Positions 54,966 through 64,000 of a DNA stretch of 64,000 nt are shown here, in pieces; positions within the stretch are counted from its first letter, which is position 1; the number at the start of each line of letters is the position of its first letter. Origin of the DNA: Clostridium gallinarum (GTDB lineage: Bacteria > Bacillota > Clostridia > Clostridiales > Clostridiaceae); NCBI RefSeq assembly GCF_014836325.1, contig NZ_JACSQZ010000004.1, positions 1 to 64,000 of the forward strand, given 5' to 3'. The position numbers were made by a program, and so were the translations under genes. Under the pieces are notes generated by a model that had not been told where the DNA came from, searched no databases, and was given only the letters and a program-made list of their open reading frames with translations.

Positions 54966-55886
54966 TTATTTTTTATCTTCACCTATTATTCTAACTTCAG
55001 GGTGTAAATCAACACCAAATTGCTTTTTAACTTCATTTTGTATATGTGCAATTAAATCTAATATGTCCTTTGCAGTTGCATTATTTTTATTTATTACAAA
55101 TCCAGAATGCTTTTCTGAAACTGCTGCGCCTCCCATAGTATATCCTTTTAATCCTGCATCTTGTATAAGCTTACCTGCATAATATCCAGTAGGCCTTTTA
55201 AATGTACTCCCCGCAGAAGGATATTCTAATGGTTGCTTTGATTCTCTTTTATTAGTCAAATCTTCTACTATTTCTTTAATTTTTCTAACTTCACCATTCT
55301 TTAAATTAAACTTAGCTGATAACACTATATAATTTTTCTTCATTATTATAGAAGATCTATATCCTAAATCTAACTCTTCTTTTGACAATGTTCTTATGTT
55401 TCCATCATTATCTATAACTTCTGCACTATCTATTACATGAGAAATTTCCCCATCATATGCTCCTGCATTCATAAATACAGCTCCACCTACAGTTCCAGGT
55501 ATTCCACATGCAAATTCAAATCCTGTTAAAGATTTTTCTAATGCAGCATTTGATACGTCCTTAAGCATTGCTCCACATTCAGCTTCAATAGTTTCATCAT
55601 ATACATTTATATTCTTAACTTCATTTAACTTTATTACTACACCTTTTACTCCACCATCTTTTACTAATAAGTTAGATCCATTGCCAACTACAAAATAAGG
55701 TATGTTATTTTCTTTGCATATTTTTATACTTTTTATAACCTGTTCTTTACTTTCAGGAATTAAAAGTATATCTGCTGGTCCTCCCACTCTAAAGTGAACA
55801 TATTTTTTCATCTCAGCATTAATAATTACATTTTCACTTTTGTAAAATTCTTTAAATAAGCCTTCAAATATTCTATATTGATTCAT
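54966..55886 (-). CDS. murB: UDP-N-acetylmuramate dehydrogenase
   Basis: The flavoenzyme reducing UDP-GlcNAc-enolpyruvate to UDP-MurNAc in wall synthesis. It has YVHFRVGGPADILLIPE near 30, VVGNGSNLLVKDGGVKG near 67, GFEFACGIPGTVGGAVFMNAGAYD near 121, and C-terminal YPSAGSTFKRPTGYYAGKLI near 222 with catalytic Ser. It is the type II MurB (306 aa). Upstream lies uvrC, but a spacer of 177 bp separates them. Confidence 0.95.
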   Translation of the reverse strand: MNQYRIFEGLFKEFYKSENVIINAEMKKYVHFRVGGPADILLIPESKEQVIKSIKICKENNIPYFVVGNGSNLLVKDGGVKGVVIKLNEVKNINVYDETIEAECGAMLKDVSNAALEKSLTGFEFACGIPGTVGGAVFMNAGAYDGEISHVIDSAEVIDNDGNIRTLSKEELDLGYRSSIIMKKNYIVLSAKFNLKNGEVRKIKEIVEDLTNKRESKQPLEYPSAGSTFKRPTGYYAGKLIQDAGLKGYTMGGAAVSEKHSGFVINKNNATAKDILDLIAHIQNEVKKQFGVDLHPEVRIIGEDKK

Positions 55887-56063
55887 ACCTAACTCCTTAT
55901 AACTAACCCTTAATCTCTTCTCGTAATTTAAATAATATTTAATAGCCTTAATCTACTTATTATTTTCCATTAATATCTTAAATAGTATAAATTAAAACTA
56001 TTTAATAAACAACCCATTAGTAGTATATTTGTATATAATAATGAATTTGTAACCATTTTGTTA

Positions 56064-57932
56064 CTATTTGTTTTTATTATTAAAGTAATCTATTATACTA
56101 TTAGCTGCTTTTTTATCTATACTTGGTGTTTCTAATAACTCATCATATGTTGCAGATTTTATATTTTCTACACTTCCAAATTTCATTAACAAGTTTCTTC
56201 TTCTCTTTTCTCCTACATTCGGAATATCCTCTAATATAGAATGTAATGTTCTTTTATCTCTTAAAGTTCTATGATATGTTATAGCGAATCTATGAACTTC
56301 ATCCTGTACTCTTCTAATCATTTGCATTAAATTTGAGCTTCTATTAATTATTAACTCTTTATTATTATAAATAATTCCCCTAGTTTGGTGCCTATCGTCT
56401 TTAACTAATCCACAAACAGGTATACTAATATTTAATTTTTCTAAAACTTGTAAGGCTACATTTACTTGCCCCTTACCACCATCCATCATAATTAAGTCTG
56501 GAAAGCTTGAAAATTTTCCACTTGAAAAGGTTAATTGTCTTTCTTGAATTTTCTTTATTTCCTCTAAGCCATGACTAAATCTTCTTTCTAATATTTCTCT
56601 CATACTATCATAGTCATTAGCCCCTTTTACTGACTTTATTTTAAATCTTCTATAATCACTATTCTTAGCTCTTCCTTCTTCAAAAACTACCATAGTACCT
56701 ACAGAATCTACTCCCTGTATATTGGATATATCATAAGATTCTATTCTAAATGGAGGTTCATCTAATTCTAATATTTCTTGTAACTCTTCTAAAGAAATCC
56801 TATTTATTTCTTTTTCCTTAAAGAATTTATCCTTAAATTGTTCTAATGTAATTTTTGCATTATTCTTTACCATCTCAAGCATATCTTTCTTTTGTCCTTT
56901 TTGAGGAACCTTAATCCATGCTTTAGCACCTCTTTTTATAGTTAAGAAATCTTCTATAAGTTCTGAATCATCAATATCTGGAACATATATAGTTCTAGGA
57001 ACTTTAGCTGTTCCTCCATAAAATGATGTTATAAAATCTTCTAAAACTTCTCCAATCTTTTCATCAGCTGTATTATTAAAAATAAAATGCTCACGTCCTG
57101 TGATTTTTCCATCCCTTGAAAAAAACACTTGAATACAACTATCTTTTTCATCTTGATATATATTAATGAAATCTTCATCGCCTTCCATAGTTTTGAATAT
57201 CTTTTGTTTTTCAACAATGGCATCTATAGCAAGAATTTTATCTCTTATTTTTGCTGCCTTTTCAAATTCCAATTTACTAGAGGCTTCTTCCATTTCTCTT
57301 TTTAGTTCATTTACTATGGTTTTATCCTTACCATTAAGTATATCCATAATATCATTAATCATATCATTGTATTCCTCTTTTTTTACATATCCTGCACAAG
57401 GAGCAACACATTTTTTAATATGGTAATTAAGACAAGGTCTAACCTTCTCTCCATTCTCTTTTATAATTAACTTACAAGTTCTTATTGGAAATATTTTATT
57501 AATTAATTGTATAGTTTCATAAACTGCCGTTGCATTAGTATATGGTCCAAAATATTTAGCTCCATCTTTTGCATACTTTCTAGTAACAAATACTCTTGGA
57601 AAATCATCATTAGTTGTTATCTTTATAAAAGGATAAAATTTATCATCCTTTAGTGCAATATTATATCTTGGACTATACTTTTTTATTAAATTACATTCTA
57701 ATATTAAAGCTTCCATCTCAGAATCTGTAACTATATATTCAAACTCAGAAATATTTTTAACCATTACTCTTACTTTTTCTGAATGGTTTTTAGAATTTTG
57801 AAAATAACTTCTAACTCTATTTTTTAATATTTTTGCTTTTCCTACATATATTATTTCGCCAAGTGAATTCTTCATTATGTAAACACCAGGCTTTTCTGGC
57901 AAGTTCTTTAAATGATATTCAAAATCAAACAT
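56064..57932 (-). CDS. uvrC: excinuclease ABC subunit C
   Basis: Nucleotide-excision-repair nuclease making incisions on both sides of the lesion. The N-terminal GIY-YIG nuclease (PGVYIMKNSLGEIIYVGKAK, from residue 13) is followed by a UVR domain (LKREMEEASSKLEFEKAAKIRD) and an RNase H-like C-terminal nuclease (ESYDISNIQGVDSVGTMVVFE; LIMMDGGKGQV), ending in helix-hairpin-helix motifs (IPNVGEKRRRNLLMKFGS). The ATG at 57932 is preferred because AAGGAG lies 8 nt upstream; the frame runs to 57956. Confidence 0.96.
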   Translation of the reverse strand: MFDFEYHLKNLPEKPGVYIMKNSLGEIIYVGKAKILKNRVRSYFQNSKNHSEKVRVMVKNISEFEYIVTDSEMEALILECNLIKKYSPRYNIALKDDKFYPFIKITTNDDFPRVFVTRKYAKDGAKYFGPYTNATAVYETIQLINKIFPIRTCKLIIKENGEKVRPCLNYHIKKCVAPCAGYVKKEEYNDMINDIMDILNGKDKTIVNELKREMEEASSKLEFEKAAKIRDKILAIDAIVEKQKIFKTMEGDEDFINIYQDEKDSCIQVFFSRDGKITGREHFIFNNTADEKIGEVLEDFITSFYGGTAKVPRTIYVPDIDDSELIEDFLTIKRGAKAWIKVPQKGQKKDMLEMVKNNAKITLEQFKDKFFKEKEINRISLEELQEILELDEPPFRIESYDISNIQGVDSVGTMVVFEEGRAKNSDYRRFKIKSVKGANDYDSMREILERRFSHGLEEIKKIQERQLTFSSGKFSSFPDLIMMDGGKGQVNVALQVLEKLNISIPVCGLVKDDRHQTRGIIYNNKELIINRSSNLMQMIRRVQDEVHRFAITYHRTLRDKRTLHSILEDIPNVGEKRRRNLLMKFGSVENIKSATYDELLETPSIDKKAANSIIDYFNNKNK

Positions 57933-57989
57933 ATTATTTCTCTCCTTATTTTTCACTTTGCAATATAAATTTTATCACTAGTAAAATTA

Positions 57990-58029
57990 TTTGCAATTAA
58001 CAATAAAAAAAATTATTGTTAATTGCAAA
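57990..58029 (-). terminator. rfbC-like gene terminator
   Basis: TTTGCAATTAACAATAA (57990-58006) pairs perfectly with its complement at 58013-58029, just after the epimerase stop. The stem has 17 bp with a loop of As. Confidence 0.8.
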
Positions 58030-58037
58030 ATTATTTA

Positions 58038-58586
58038 CTAAAAAGGTGAGTTAAACTCCTCAAATCTATTCCATGATTCATCTTCTATTTCTACCTCTAC
58101 TTCATCTTTGTTAAATTCCCACGGTATATCTAAAGAATTCCAATGTACTCCACCTCTTAATTCTTTTATAAACGGCTTTGTAACTTTATAATAAACTAAA
58201 GCTTGCTTATCTCCTTTAATATAATATCCATGAGCACATCCAGATGGTACATATATTAAATTTCTATTACTCTCATTTAATTCTACTGTTATATACTTCC
58301 CAAAAGATTTAGATTTCTTCCTCAAATCTATTACTACATCCTGTATTTCTCCCATTATACAAGTTATCAATTTATCATGTTCTTCAGGTGGTAATTGAAA
58401 ATGTATTCCTCTTACAACTCCTGGTTTAGCAATAGCATAATATTCTTCTTTAAATTCTGTACTTAAGCCATATATATTAAATTGACTTTCATTAAAAATC
58501 TTAATTAAATCACAAGTACTTTCCATATAAACATTTGGTGTTATTAAGTAGCATCCCTCTATATCTAACCTTTTTACTCTAAACAT
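58038..58586 (-). CDS. dTDP-4-dehydrorhamnose 3,5-epimerase-like protein
   Basis: A 182-aa cupin. GVVRGIHFQLPPEEHDKLITC near residue 57 contains the catalytic His, and VPSGCAHGYYI near 113 holds the conserved Asp/His-like pocket. GGVHWNSLDIPW is the C-terminal motif. It resembles RfbC/RmlC of L-rhamnose synthesis, but rfbA, rfbB and rfbD are not adjacent, so a different epimerase substrate is possible. It is flanked by a hairpin repeat and a terminator. Confidence 0.85.
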   Translation of the reverse strand: MFRVKRLDIEGCYLITPNVYMESTCDLIKIFNESQFNIYGLSTEFKEEYYAIAKPGVVRGIHFQLPPEEHDKLITCIMGEIQDVVIDLRKKSKSFGKYITVELNESNRNLIYVPSGCAHGYYIKGDKQALVYYKVTKPFIKELRGGVHWNSLDIPWEFNKDEVEVEIEDESWNRFEEFNSPF

Positions 58587-58706
58587 ATATTAATTATCTC
58601 CTTTTATCTTAAAAGTTTAAAATTAACCACAATTTAATATATGTATTAATTTTTAAATAGTGAGAGATCCTAAGCAAATTTTGTAGAATAATGCCTTTAC
58701 AGATGG

Positions 58707-58883
58707 AAAAGAGATAAACATTATATTCCTTGCTCCGTCGCATGCGCTCCAAGTCACCGTCATACAATGTTTATCTCTTTGCAAACTGAATGAAGGAAAT
58801 TATAAAACTATAAATCTTACACTACTAATTTTACTATTCCAATAAAGTTTTCTACATATTGGACTTTATTATAATTTCCTAAA
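58707..58883. repeat. dispersed hairpin repeat, copy 4 (most complete)
   Basis: Stem 1 is AAAGAGATAAACATT (58708-58722) with its complement at 58766-58780, perfect over 15 bp, enclosing CTCCGTCGCATGCGCTCCAAG. Stem 2 is AGGAAATTATAA (58794-58805) with TTATAATTTCCT (58869-58880), perfect over 12 bp, with an inner AATAAAGT/ACTTTATT pair (58841-58848, 58863-58870). It lies between the rfbC-like gene and the PBP gene terminator and fills most of that 360-bp gap. Confidence 0.9.
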
Positions 58884-58892
58884 TAAAAACCA

Positions 58893-58912
58893 AAAACTCC
58901 CGAAGGAGTTTT
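58893..58912 (-). terminator. PBP gene terminator
   Basis: AAAACTCC (58893-58900) pairs with GGAGTTTT (58905-58912) around the stable CGAA tetraloop. On the minus strand TTGGTTTTTATTT follows. Confidence 0.8.
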
Positions 58913-58946
58913 CGTACTTTAATATTTCTAATATTTTATAAAAATT

Positions 58947-60413
58947 CTAATCTCCTAAAATAGCTGTTCTTACAACTTGTGATGCTATTTGAGCCGCTGA
59001 TCCAGCACCATTTTCGCCCTCTTCTACTATTACAGCAACTGCTATTTGAGGATCATCTATTGGTGCTAAAGATATAAACCAACCATGTGGTATACCTTCT
59101 GAACCATCTTCTAACATGTAATCTGCGGTACCAGTTTTTCCTCCTGCATTTGTACCTTCAAAAGCTGGCCATCTATATAGATTATTTGATACTAAATATC
59201 CCATATATTCTTTTACAGTATTAGCTATATCCTTAGATATAACATTTTCTTTTAAAACTTTATTAGAAATTTCTTTTATTGTATTTCCATCTTTATCAAC
59301 TATCTTATTTACTAGCTTAGGCTCCATTAATACACCATCATTTGCTACTGTAGCTGCAACAATAGCCATTTGTATAGGTGTAGATAATACTCTGCCTTGA
59401 CCTATTCCACTTTGTGCTATATCACCAACTTCATAATCCTCTAATGTTGGAAAATTACTAGCTGGTATAGTTAGACCTGTTCCATTTATTCTTGAATTAA
59501 ATCCAAATCTTTCAGCTACTTCTTTAAGTTTACTATTTCCCATTTCCATTGCTAAAGTTCCAAATACTACATTACTAGAAACTCTATATGCCATTTGCAA
59601 GCTTAAATCTCCATGAGCTTGATTCATATAATTATTTAATGCAGTTCCATCTGGAAATAAAATTTTTCCTGTATCACTAAAGGTTCTATTAGCTACACTA
59701 GAATCATTTTCTAAAGCTGCAGCTAAAGTTACTGTCTTAAATACTGAACCTGGTGGATATATTCCACTTATAGCTCTATTTAATAATTTGCTATCATTAT
59801 CAACACCTGAATTTGCATCTTCAATAACCTGTTCTAAGTTGCTTGGATCATAAGTAGGCTTAGAAACCATTGCAAGTATTTCTCCAGTTTTAGGGTTTAA
59901 AGCAACAACTGCTCCTTTTAAATCACCCATAGCATCATATGCAGCCTTTTGTATATCATAATCTAAAGTAGTTACTATTCCATTTCCAACTTTTTCTTCA
60001 TCCCTATTTTCAAATGAACTTTTTAAATCAAAATCTTTAAAGAAATTTCTTATTCCATTAGAAAAACTATTATATTTTGATAATTCACTATCAAATTGAT
60101 CTTCTAATCCTGTAATACCAAATCTCTCATCTATGTATCCTAAAGCATGAACATATAAGTCTCCATAAATATATTCTCTACTTTGATTAAATTTATCTAT
60201 TCTTATACTACTTGTTAAAGCTTCTCCATCTCTATCATAAATAGTTCCTCTTAAAACTTCATTTCTTTTTGCCCAAAGTCTTTTATTCCCTGAATCATTA
60301 GCTATATCAGGACCTTTAAAAACCTGAAAATATGCTATATATGATATTAAGGCTATAAAACAAAAAAGAAATATAACCATAACGTTTCTTACACTTTTCG
60401 ATAAATCGTTCAT
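58947..60413 (-). CDS. class B penicillin-binding protein (transpeptidase)
   Basis: A 488-aa wall cross-linking enzyme. One N-terminal membrane helix (about 10-31), then a short dimerisation-like domain (RGTIYDRDGEALTSS near 55), then the transpeptidase with SxxK motif S223-V-F-K226 in PPGSVFK, SxN in RVSSNVVFG, and KTG in GGKTGTADYM near 428. It is shorter than FtsI or PBP2B and of the type that pairs with an FtsW/RodA partner, here the upstream gene. A terminator separates them, so expression can be uncoupled. Confidence 0.93.
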   Translation of the reverse strand: MNDLSKSVRNVMVIFLFCFIALISYIAYFQVFKGPDIANDSGNKRLWAKRNEVLRGTIYDRDGEALTSSIRIDKFNQSREYIYGDLYVHALGYIDERFGITGLEDQFDSELSKYNSFSNGIRNFFKDFDLKSSFENRDEEKVGNGIVTTLDYDIQKAAYDAMGDLKGAVVALNPKTGEILAMVSKPTYDPSNLEQVIEDANSGVDNDSKLLNRAISGIYPPGSVFKTVTLAAALENDSSVANRTFSDTGKILFPDGTALNNYMNQAHGDLSLQMAYRVSSNVVFGTLAMEMGNSKLKEVAERFGFNSRINGTGLTIPASNFPTLEDYEVGDIAQSGIGQGRVLSTPIQMAIVAATVANDGVLMEPKLVNKIVDKDGNTIKEISNKVLKENVISKDIANTVKEYMGYLVSNNLYRWPAFEGTNAGGKTGTADYMLEDGSEGIPHGWFISLAPIDDPQIAVAVIVEEGENGAGSAAQIASQVVRTAILGD

Positions 60414-60456
60414 AAATTCCTCCTAGATATTTCAAAGCTGATTAAAATATTAATAT

Positions 60457-60492
60457 AAAAGGAGTATTGAAATTAATCTCAATACTCCTTTT
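60457..60492 (-). terminator. terminator between ftsW-like and PBP genes
   Basis: A perfect 14-bp inverted repeat, AAAAGGAGTATTGA (60457-60470) with TCAATACTCCTTTT (60479-60492). On the minus strand ATATTAATATTTT follows. Confidence 0.75.
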
Positions 60493-60584
60493 ATATTATA
60501 CACTAAAATTCTTTCCTATACCTTAAATTCTATAATATTTTCTTTCATCTTTTCTAACAGTTTTCTAATAATAATCCAATAGTT

Positions 60585-61823
60585 TTAGTATTCTTCCGAA
60601 ATTTTCTGTAGAATCCCCAAAGCGAAAAATATAGTTAACATAGAACTACCACCATAACTTATAAGTGGTAAAGTTATTCCTGTAAGTGGTATTACTTTAA
60701 AAATTCCACCTACTATAACTAATGTTTGGCAAGCTATCATAGTACTAAATCCTACTGCAGCCAATAAACTAAATCTATCTTTAGTTAAAAAGGCTATTCT
60801 TATACCTCTATAAAATAATAAGAAATAAATTATCATTAATCCTACTGCAAAGATAATTCCAAATTCCTCACATATAATTGCAAATATATAATCACTTTCA
60901 CTAGCAAAAATTAAATCTGGATAACCATTTCCAAGTCCAACACCAAATAGTCCTCCTGATGAAATTGCATATAAACCTTGAACAATTTGACGCCCTTCAT
61001 CATATTGATATTTCCATGGATCAAGCCAAATCTTAACTCTTCTTTGAACGTGTCCAAAAACTCCATATGCTCCAATAGCACCTACTGCAGATAACCCTAG
61101 ACAAGTAAATACATATTTCTTCTTTGAAGTAGCTATATATAACATAGTTACAGATATACCAAAGAATATTAAAGTTGATCCTAAATCTGTTTGAAGTACC
61201 ATACAAACTAAAGAAAACATTACTACTAATGCTGGTTCTATAAGTTGTTTAAAATCTTCTTTTATAACATTTTTACTTTCATAATTCATAAGTGATGCTG
61301 ATAAATACAAAACTAAAGCTATCTTACCAAACTCAGATGGTTGGAAGCTAAATGGTCCTATATACACCCAGTTCATAGCTCCATTAACGGAACTCCCCAT
61401 AACAAGGTTATAAATTAATCCCATAGGCATTAGAACTAAGGTTGTTATCATATAAATCTTTTTATATTTAGCAAAACTCTTTAAATCTGGTAAAGCTATT
61501 ACTATAGTCATATATCCAATTATCCCAAGTGTAACCCAAACTAATTGTTTATAAGCAAAACTAGGATCTATTCTGTAAAGCACCGCAATTCCAACTACAG
61601 CTAATATACTCGAAAAGATAAACATAAACTTATCTCCATCAGGATAAAACCTTCTTAAAATATAATGAGATAAGCCTATTATAATACATAATATAACTCC
61701 AATAATTAGAGCTTTCTTATCAAAAGGCTTTTGTAATAAAGCTAGATTTGTAAATAGAAGTAAGCATAATAAATAAATTAATTTAAGAACTCTTTTTTCT
61801 AACTTTAATGCTTTGTTCATCAT
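60585..61823 (-). CDS. FtsW/RodA/SpoVE-family SEDS glycosyltransferase
   Basis: A 412-aa membrane enzyme with about ten helices that polymerises lipid II glycan strands. The family features are GLGNGYPDLIFASESDYIFAIICEEFG near 300 (here read as GVGLGNGYPD and SDYIFAIICEEFG), and the C-terminal VIPLTGITLPLISYGGSSML. It lies between the FHA gene (7 bp upstream) and the class B PBP gene, matching a shape or division module. Assignment to FtsW or RodA cannot be made from sequence. Confidence 0.93.
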   Translation of the reverse strand: MMNKALKLEKRVLKLIYLLCLLLFTNLALLQKPFDKKALIIGVILCIIIGLSHYILRRFYPDGDKFMFIFSSILAVVGIAVLYRIDPSFAYKQLVWVTLGIIGYMTIVIALPDLKSFAKYKKIYMITTLVLMPMGLIYNLVMGSSVNGAMNWVYIGPFSFQPSEFGKIALVLYLSASLMNYESKNVIKEDFKQLIEPALVVMFSLVCMVLQTDLGSTLIFFGISVTMLYIATSKKKYVFTCLGLSAVGAIGAYGVFGHVQRRVKIWLDPWKYQYDEGRQIVQGLYAISSGGLFGVGLGNGYPDLIFASESDYIFAIICEEFGIIFAVGLMIIYFLLFYRGIRIAFLTKDRFSLLAAVGFSTMIACQTLVIVGGIFKVIPLTGITLPLISYGGSSMLTIFFALGILQKISEEY

Positions 61824-61830
61824 CTCACCT

Positions 61831-62283
61831 CTAATTTTTCTCTGCTCTTATGACCTTAAAGATTGCACTTCCTATTCTTATTTTGTCATTTGCCCTAATC
61901 TTAGCATATCCATTAATTTTTTCATCATTAATAAAGACACCATTTGTACTATTTAAATCTTCTATTAATATTTCATTATTCTTTACTAATACCCTAGCAT
62001 GATTACCAGAAGCATATGGCTCAGTTAATCTTATTGTATTACCGTCTTTTCTTCCTATGGTTATTACACCATTTAATAGTAAGATAGACCCTTCTTCTAA
62101 GTTTGAGTTTTCTCCTACACTTAGCACTTCTATTCCATAATTCTTTTTAGCAGAAGATTGTCTTCTTCTTCCACCGCCTTTTACGTCCTTATACATTATT
62201 TTTAGTGCATAATAAATTATAAAGTAAAGTACTATTATAAAAGCTACACCAAAAACAATTGTCACTAGCTTTGAAAAACCCAT
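61831..62283 (-). CDS. FHA-domain membrane protein
   Basis: A 150-aa protein. One N-terminal helix (TIVFGVAFIIVLYFIIYYALK, about 8-28) and a basic linker (GGGRRRQSSAKKN) precede an FHA domain (about 75-145) with TIGRKDGNTIRL, YASGNHARVL and DLNSTNGVFIND, which bind phosphothreonine. It likely docks a Ser/Thr kinase target to the wall-synthesis pair downstream. This PBP-SEDS-FHA order occurs in other Firmicutes and Actinobacteria. Confidence 0.93.
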   Translation of the reverse strand: MGFSKLVTIVFGVAFIIVLYFIIYYALKIMYKDVKGGGRRRQSSAKKNYGIEVLSVGENSNLEEGSILLLNGVITIGRKDGNTIRLTEPYASGNHARVLVKNNEILIEDLNSTNGVFINDEKINGYAKIRANDKIRIGSAIFKVIRAEKN

Positions 62284-62358
62284 CTTTTCACCTCAAAATT
62301 AGTATTATATTACAATTATATATTAAAACTTATATATAAAAATAACAAGTCCCTTTAA

Positions 62359-64000
62359 TTATCTTAACATCTTTTTAAGATATTTGGCTGTATATGATTC
62401 CTCTACATTAGTGATTTCTTCAGGCATTCCAGTTGCAACTATAGTACCACCTTTATCTCCACCTTCTGGTCCTAAATCAACAATATAATCTGCACATTTA
62501 ATCATATCTAAGTTATGTTCTATAACTATTACTGTATTTCCTGAATCCACAAGTCTTTGAAGTATTTCTACTAACCTATTTACATCATCTATATGAAGAC
62601 CTGTTGTTGGTTCATCTAAAATATAAAGAGTTTTTCCTGTGCTTCTCTTTGAAAGCTCATATGCTAATTTAATTCTTTGTGCTTCACCACCAGATAATTG
62701 AGTTGAAGGTTGACCTAATCTAATGTAACCAAGCCCTACATCATATAAAGTTTGAATTTTGTTTAATATTCTTGGATGGTTCTCAAAGAATTTCAACCCT
62801 TCCTCTACAGTCATATTTAAAATATCATCTATAGACTTTCCTTTATATTTAACTTCTAAAGTTTCTCTATTGTATCTCTTTCCTTTACAAACCTCACAAG
62901 GTACATATACATCAGATAAGAATTGCATTTCTATTTTTATTATACCATCACCAGTACAAGCTTCACATCTTCCACCCTTAACATTAAAGCTAAATCTACC
63001 TGGTTTATATCCTCTCATTTTAGCTTCAGGTGTATTAGAGAATAATTCTCTAATTATATCAAATACTCCTGTATATGTAGCAGGATTTGATCTTGGTGTT
63101 CTTCCTATTGGACTTTGATCTATATCAATAATCTTATCAATATTTTCATATCCTAATATTTCTTTGTGATCTCCAACTGGATTCTTACTTCTATTAACTA
63201 ATCTATTTAATCCCTTATATAAAATTTCATTTACTAAGGTACTCTTTCCAGAACCAGATACTCCTGTTACCATAGTTAAAGTACCTAATGGGAATTTAAC
63301 ATTTATATTCTTTAAATTATTTTCCTTAGCGCCTTTAACAGTTATATAATTACCATTTCCTTTTCTTCTTTCCTTAGGAATTTTAATAGTTTTTTCTCCT
63401 GTTAAATATTGTCCTGTTATAGATTCTTTACAATTTTTAATATCTTCAACAGTTCCAGCCGCTACTATTTGCCCACCGTGTTCACCAGCTCTTGGACCTA
63501 TATCTACTATAAAATCTGCTTCTCTCATAGTATCTTCATCATGTTCAACAACTATTACAGTATTTCCTACATCTCTTAAATTCTTTAAAGTTCCTATTAA
63601 CTTATCATTATCTCTTTGATGAAGTCCTATACTCGGTTCATCTAGGATATATAGCACACCCATTAAAGCAGAACCAATTTGAGTTGCTAATCTTATTCTT
63701 TGAGATTCTCCACCTGATAATGTTCCTGAATTTCTAGCTAAATTTAAATAATCAAGACCAACATCTACTAAGAATTTAAGTCTACTCTTTATTTCTTTTA
63801 TAATTTGATCACTTATCATTCTATCTTTTTCTGAGAATTCTAATGAATTTATATAATCAAGCTCATCTTTTATAGAAAGCTTAGTAAATTCATTTATATT
63901 TTTATCTCCTACCAAAACAGCTAATGCTTCTTTTTTTAATCTTGCTCCCTTACATTTTGGACAAGGATTATCACTCATATATTGCTCTATTTCAGTTTTT
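62359..64000 (-). CDS. uvrA: excinuclease ABC subunit A (3' part, runs off window)
   Basis: The C-terminal 546 codons or so of UvrA, the lesion-recognition ATPase of nucleotide excision repair. It is open to the window end; the frame continues upstream through [18 protein letters not shown]. Seen here are the zinc finger end ([11 protein letters not shown]), the first signature [12 protein letters not shown], second Walker [11 protein letters not shown], second zinc finger ([18 protein letters not shown]) and the second signature [12 protein letters not shown]. uvrB is presumably upstream. It is separated from the FHA gene by 75 bp. Confidence 0.96.
   Translation of the reverse strand, partial: KTEIEQYMSDNPCPKCKGARLKKEALAVLVGDKNINEFTKLSIKDELDYINSLEFSEKDRMISDQIIKEIKSRLKFLVDVGLDYLNLARNSGTLSGGESQRIRLATQIGSALMGVLYILDEPSIGLHQRDNDKLIGTLKNLRDVGNTVIVVEHDEDTMREADFIVDIGPRAGEHGGQIVAAGTVEDIKNCKESITGQYLTGEKTIKIPKERRKGNGNYITVKGAKENNLKNINVKFPLGTLTMVTGVSGSGKSTLVNEILYKGLNRLVNRSKNPVGDHKEILGYENIDKIIDIDQSPIGRTPRSNPATYTGVFDIIRELFSNTPEAKMRGYKPGRFSFNVKGGRCEACTGDGIIKIEMQFLSDVYVPCEVCKGKRYNRETLEVKYKGKSIDDILNMTVEEGLKFFENHPRILNKIQTLYDVGLGYIRLGQPSTQLSGGEAQRIKLAYELSKRSTGKTLYILDEPTTGLHIDDVNRLVEILQRLVDSGNTVIVIEHNLDMIKCADYIVDLGPEGGDKGGTIVATGMPEEITNVEESYTAKYLKKMLR

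Noticed and set aside
58038..58586. A rhamnose synthesis operon
   Set aside because: Only the epimerase-like gene is present; rfbA, rfbB and rfbD are not in the window.
81..58883. CRISPR array from the dispersed repeats
   Set aside because: The four copies are many kilobases apart, have no spacers between them and are long hairpins.
62759..63118. Plus-strand ORF inside uvrA
   Set aside because: A shadow of the conserved uvrA frame with no ribosome site.

Overview
The window is an AT-rich, gene-dense chromosomal segment of a low-GC Gram-positive anaerobe. Gene content and order (uvrA, uvrC, murB, rapZ, yvcK, whiA, dnaE, pfkA, pyk; pyruvate formate-lyase; rubrerythrin; DUF1576; a lysine riboswitch; an enoate-reductase-type flavoenzyme) point to Clostridium sensu stricto. 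The species cannot be named from sequence reading alone. Nearly all genes are on the minus strand. Plus-strand exceptions are a RpiR regulator with its membrane-protein neighbour, the DUF1576 pair, pflB, a HAD phosphatase and a MarR regulator.

Layout. 0-5 kb: helD, ftsH, lepB and a DUF3006 gene. 5-7 kb: plus-strand RpiR regulator, YczE-like membrane protein and a decayed glycoside hydrolase family 1 fragment. 7-12.4 kb: lysA, a TIM-barrel protein, DUF1576 with a small partner, Nudix hydrolase, sfsA. 12.4-13.1 kb: non-coding DNA with a dense DnaA-box cluster and one copy of a dispersed hairpin repeat. 13.1-20 kb: small hypothetical proteins, rubrerythrin, a BFD-type [2Fe-2S] miniprotein, pflB and a chemoreceptor. 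20-31.5 kb: a DtxR / FAD-Rieske / tocopherol-cyclase-like operon, a lysine-riboswitch-controlled amino-acid ABC transporter, an N-acyl-D-amino-acid deacylase, a HAD phosphatase, and an enoate-reductase-like enzyme divergent from a MarR regulator. 31.5-38.6 kb: a flavin-type lipoprotein, a LytTR/GHKL two-component pair, a two-half ABC exporter and a thioredoxin. 38.9-48.5 kb: rlmD, pyk, pfkA and a split dnaE. 48.6-64 kb: whiA, an orphan GHKL kinase, yvcK, rapZ, an AIM24/LURP-one pair, murB, uvrC, an rfbC-like epimerase, a PBP/FtsW/FHA group and the 3' part of uvrA.

Most striking features. (1) dnaE is interrupted by a group I intron (about 44936-46179) carrying a LAGLIDADG homing endonuclease. 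The predicted splice restores the conserved FASYAF/NKSHAAAY sequence and gives a 1184-residue DnaE. (2) A dispersed intergenic element is present four times (81, 12881, 22945 and 58707), always in the same orientation and just downstream of a minus-strand gene. It has up to two long hairpins whose arms change in a compensatory way between copies. (3) A DnaA-box cluster with at least five perfect boxes lies beside sfsA, with no dnaA or dnaN in view. (4) A lysine riboswitch is followed by two tandem terminators. (5) A Fur-box-like site and a strong orphan terminator in an ORF-free interval upstream of rlmD suggest a small RNA. (6) A second intergenic repeat type has constant AT-rich ends and different internal hairpins in its two copies.

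All calls rest on reading the sequence and on family knowledge; no database search or folding program was run.
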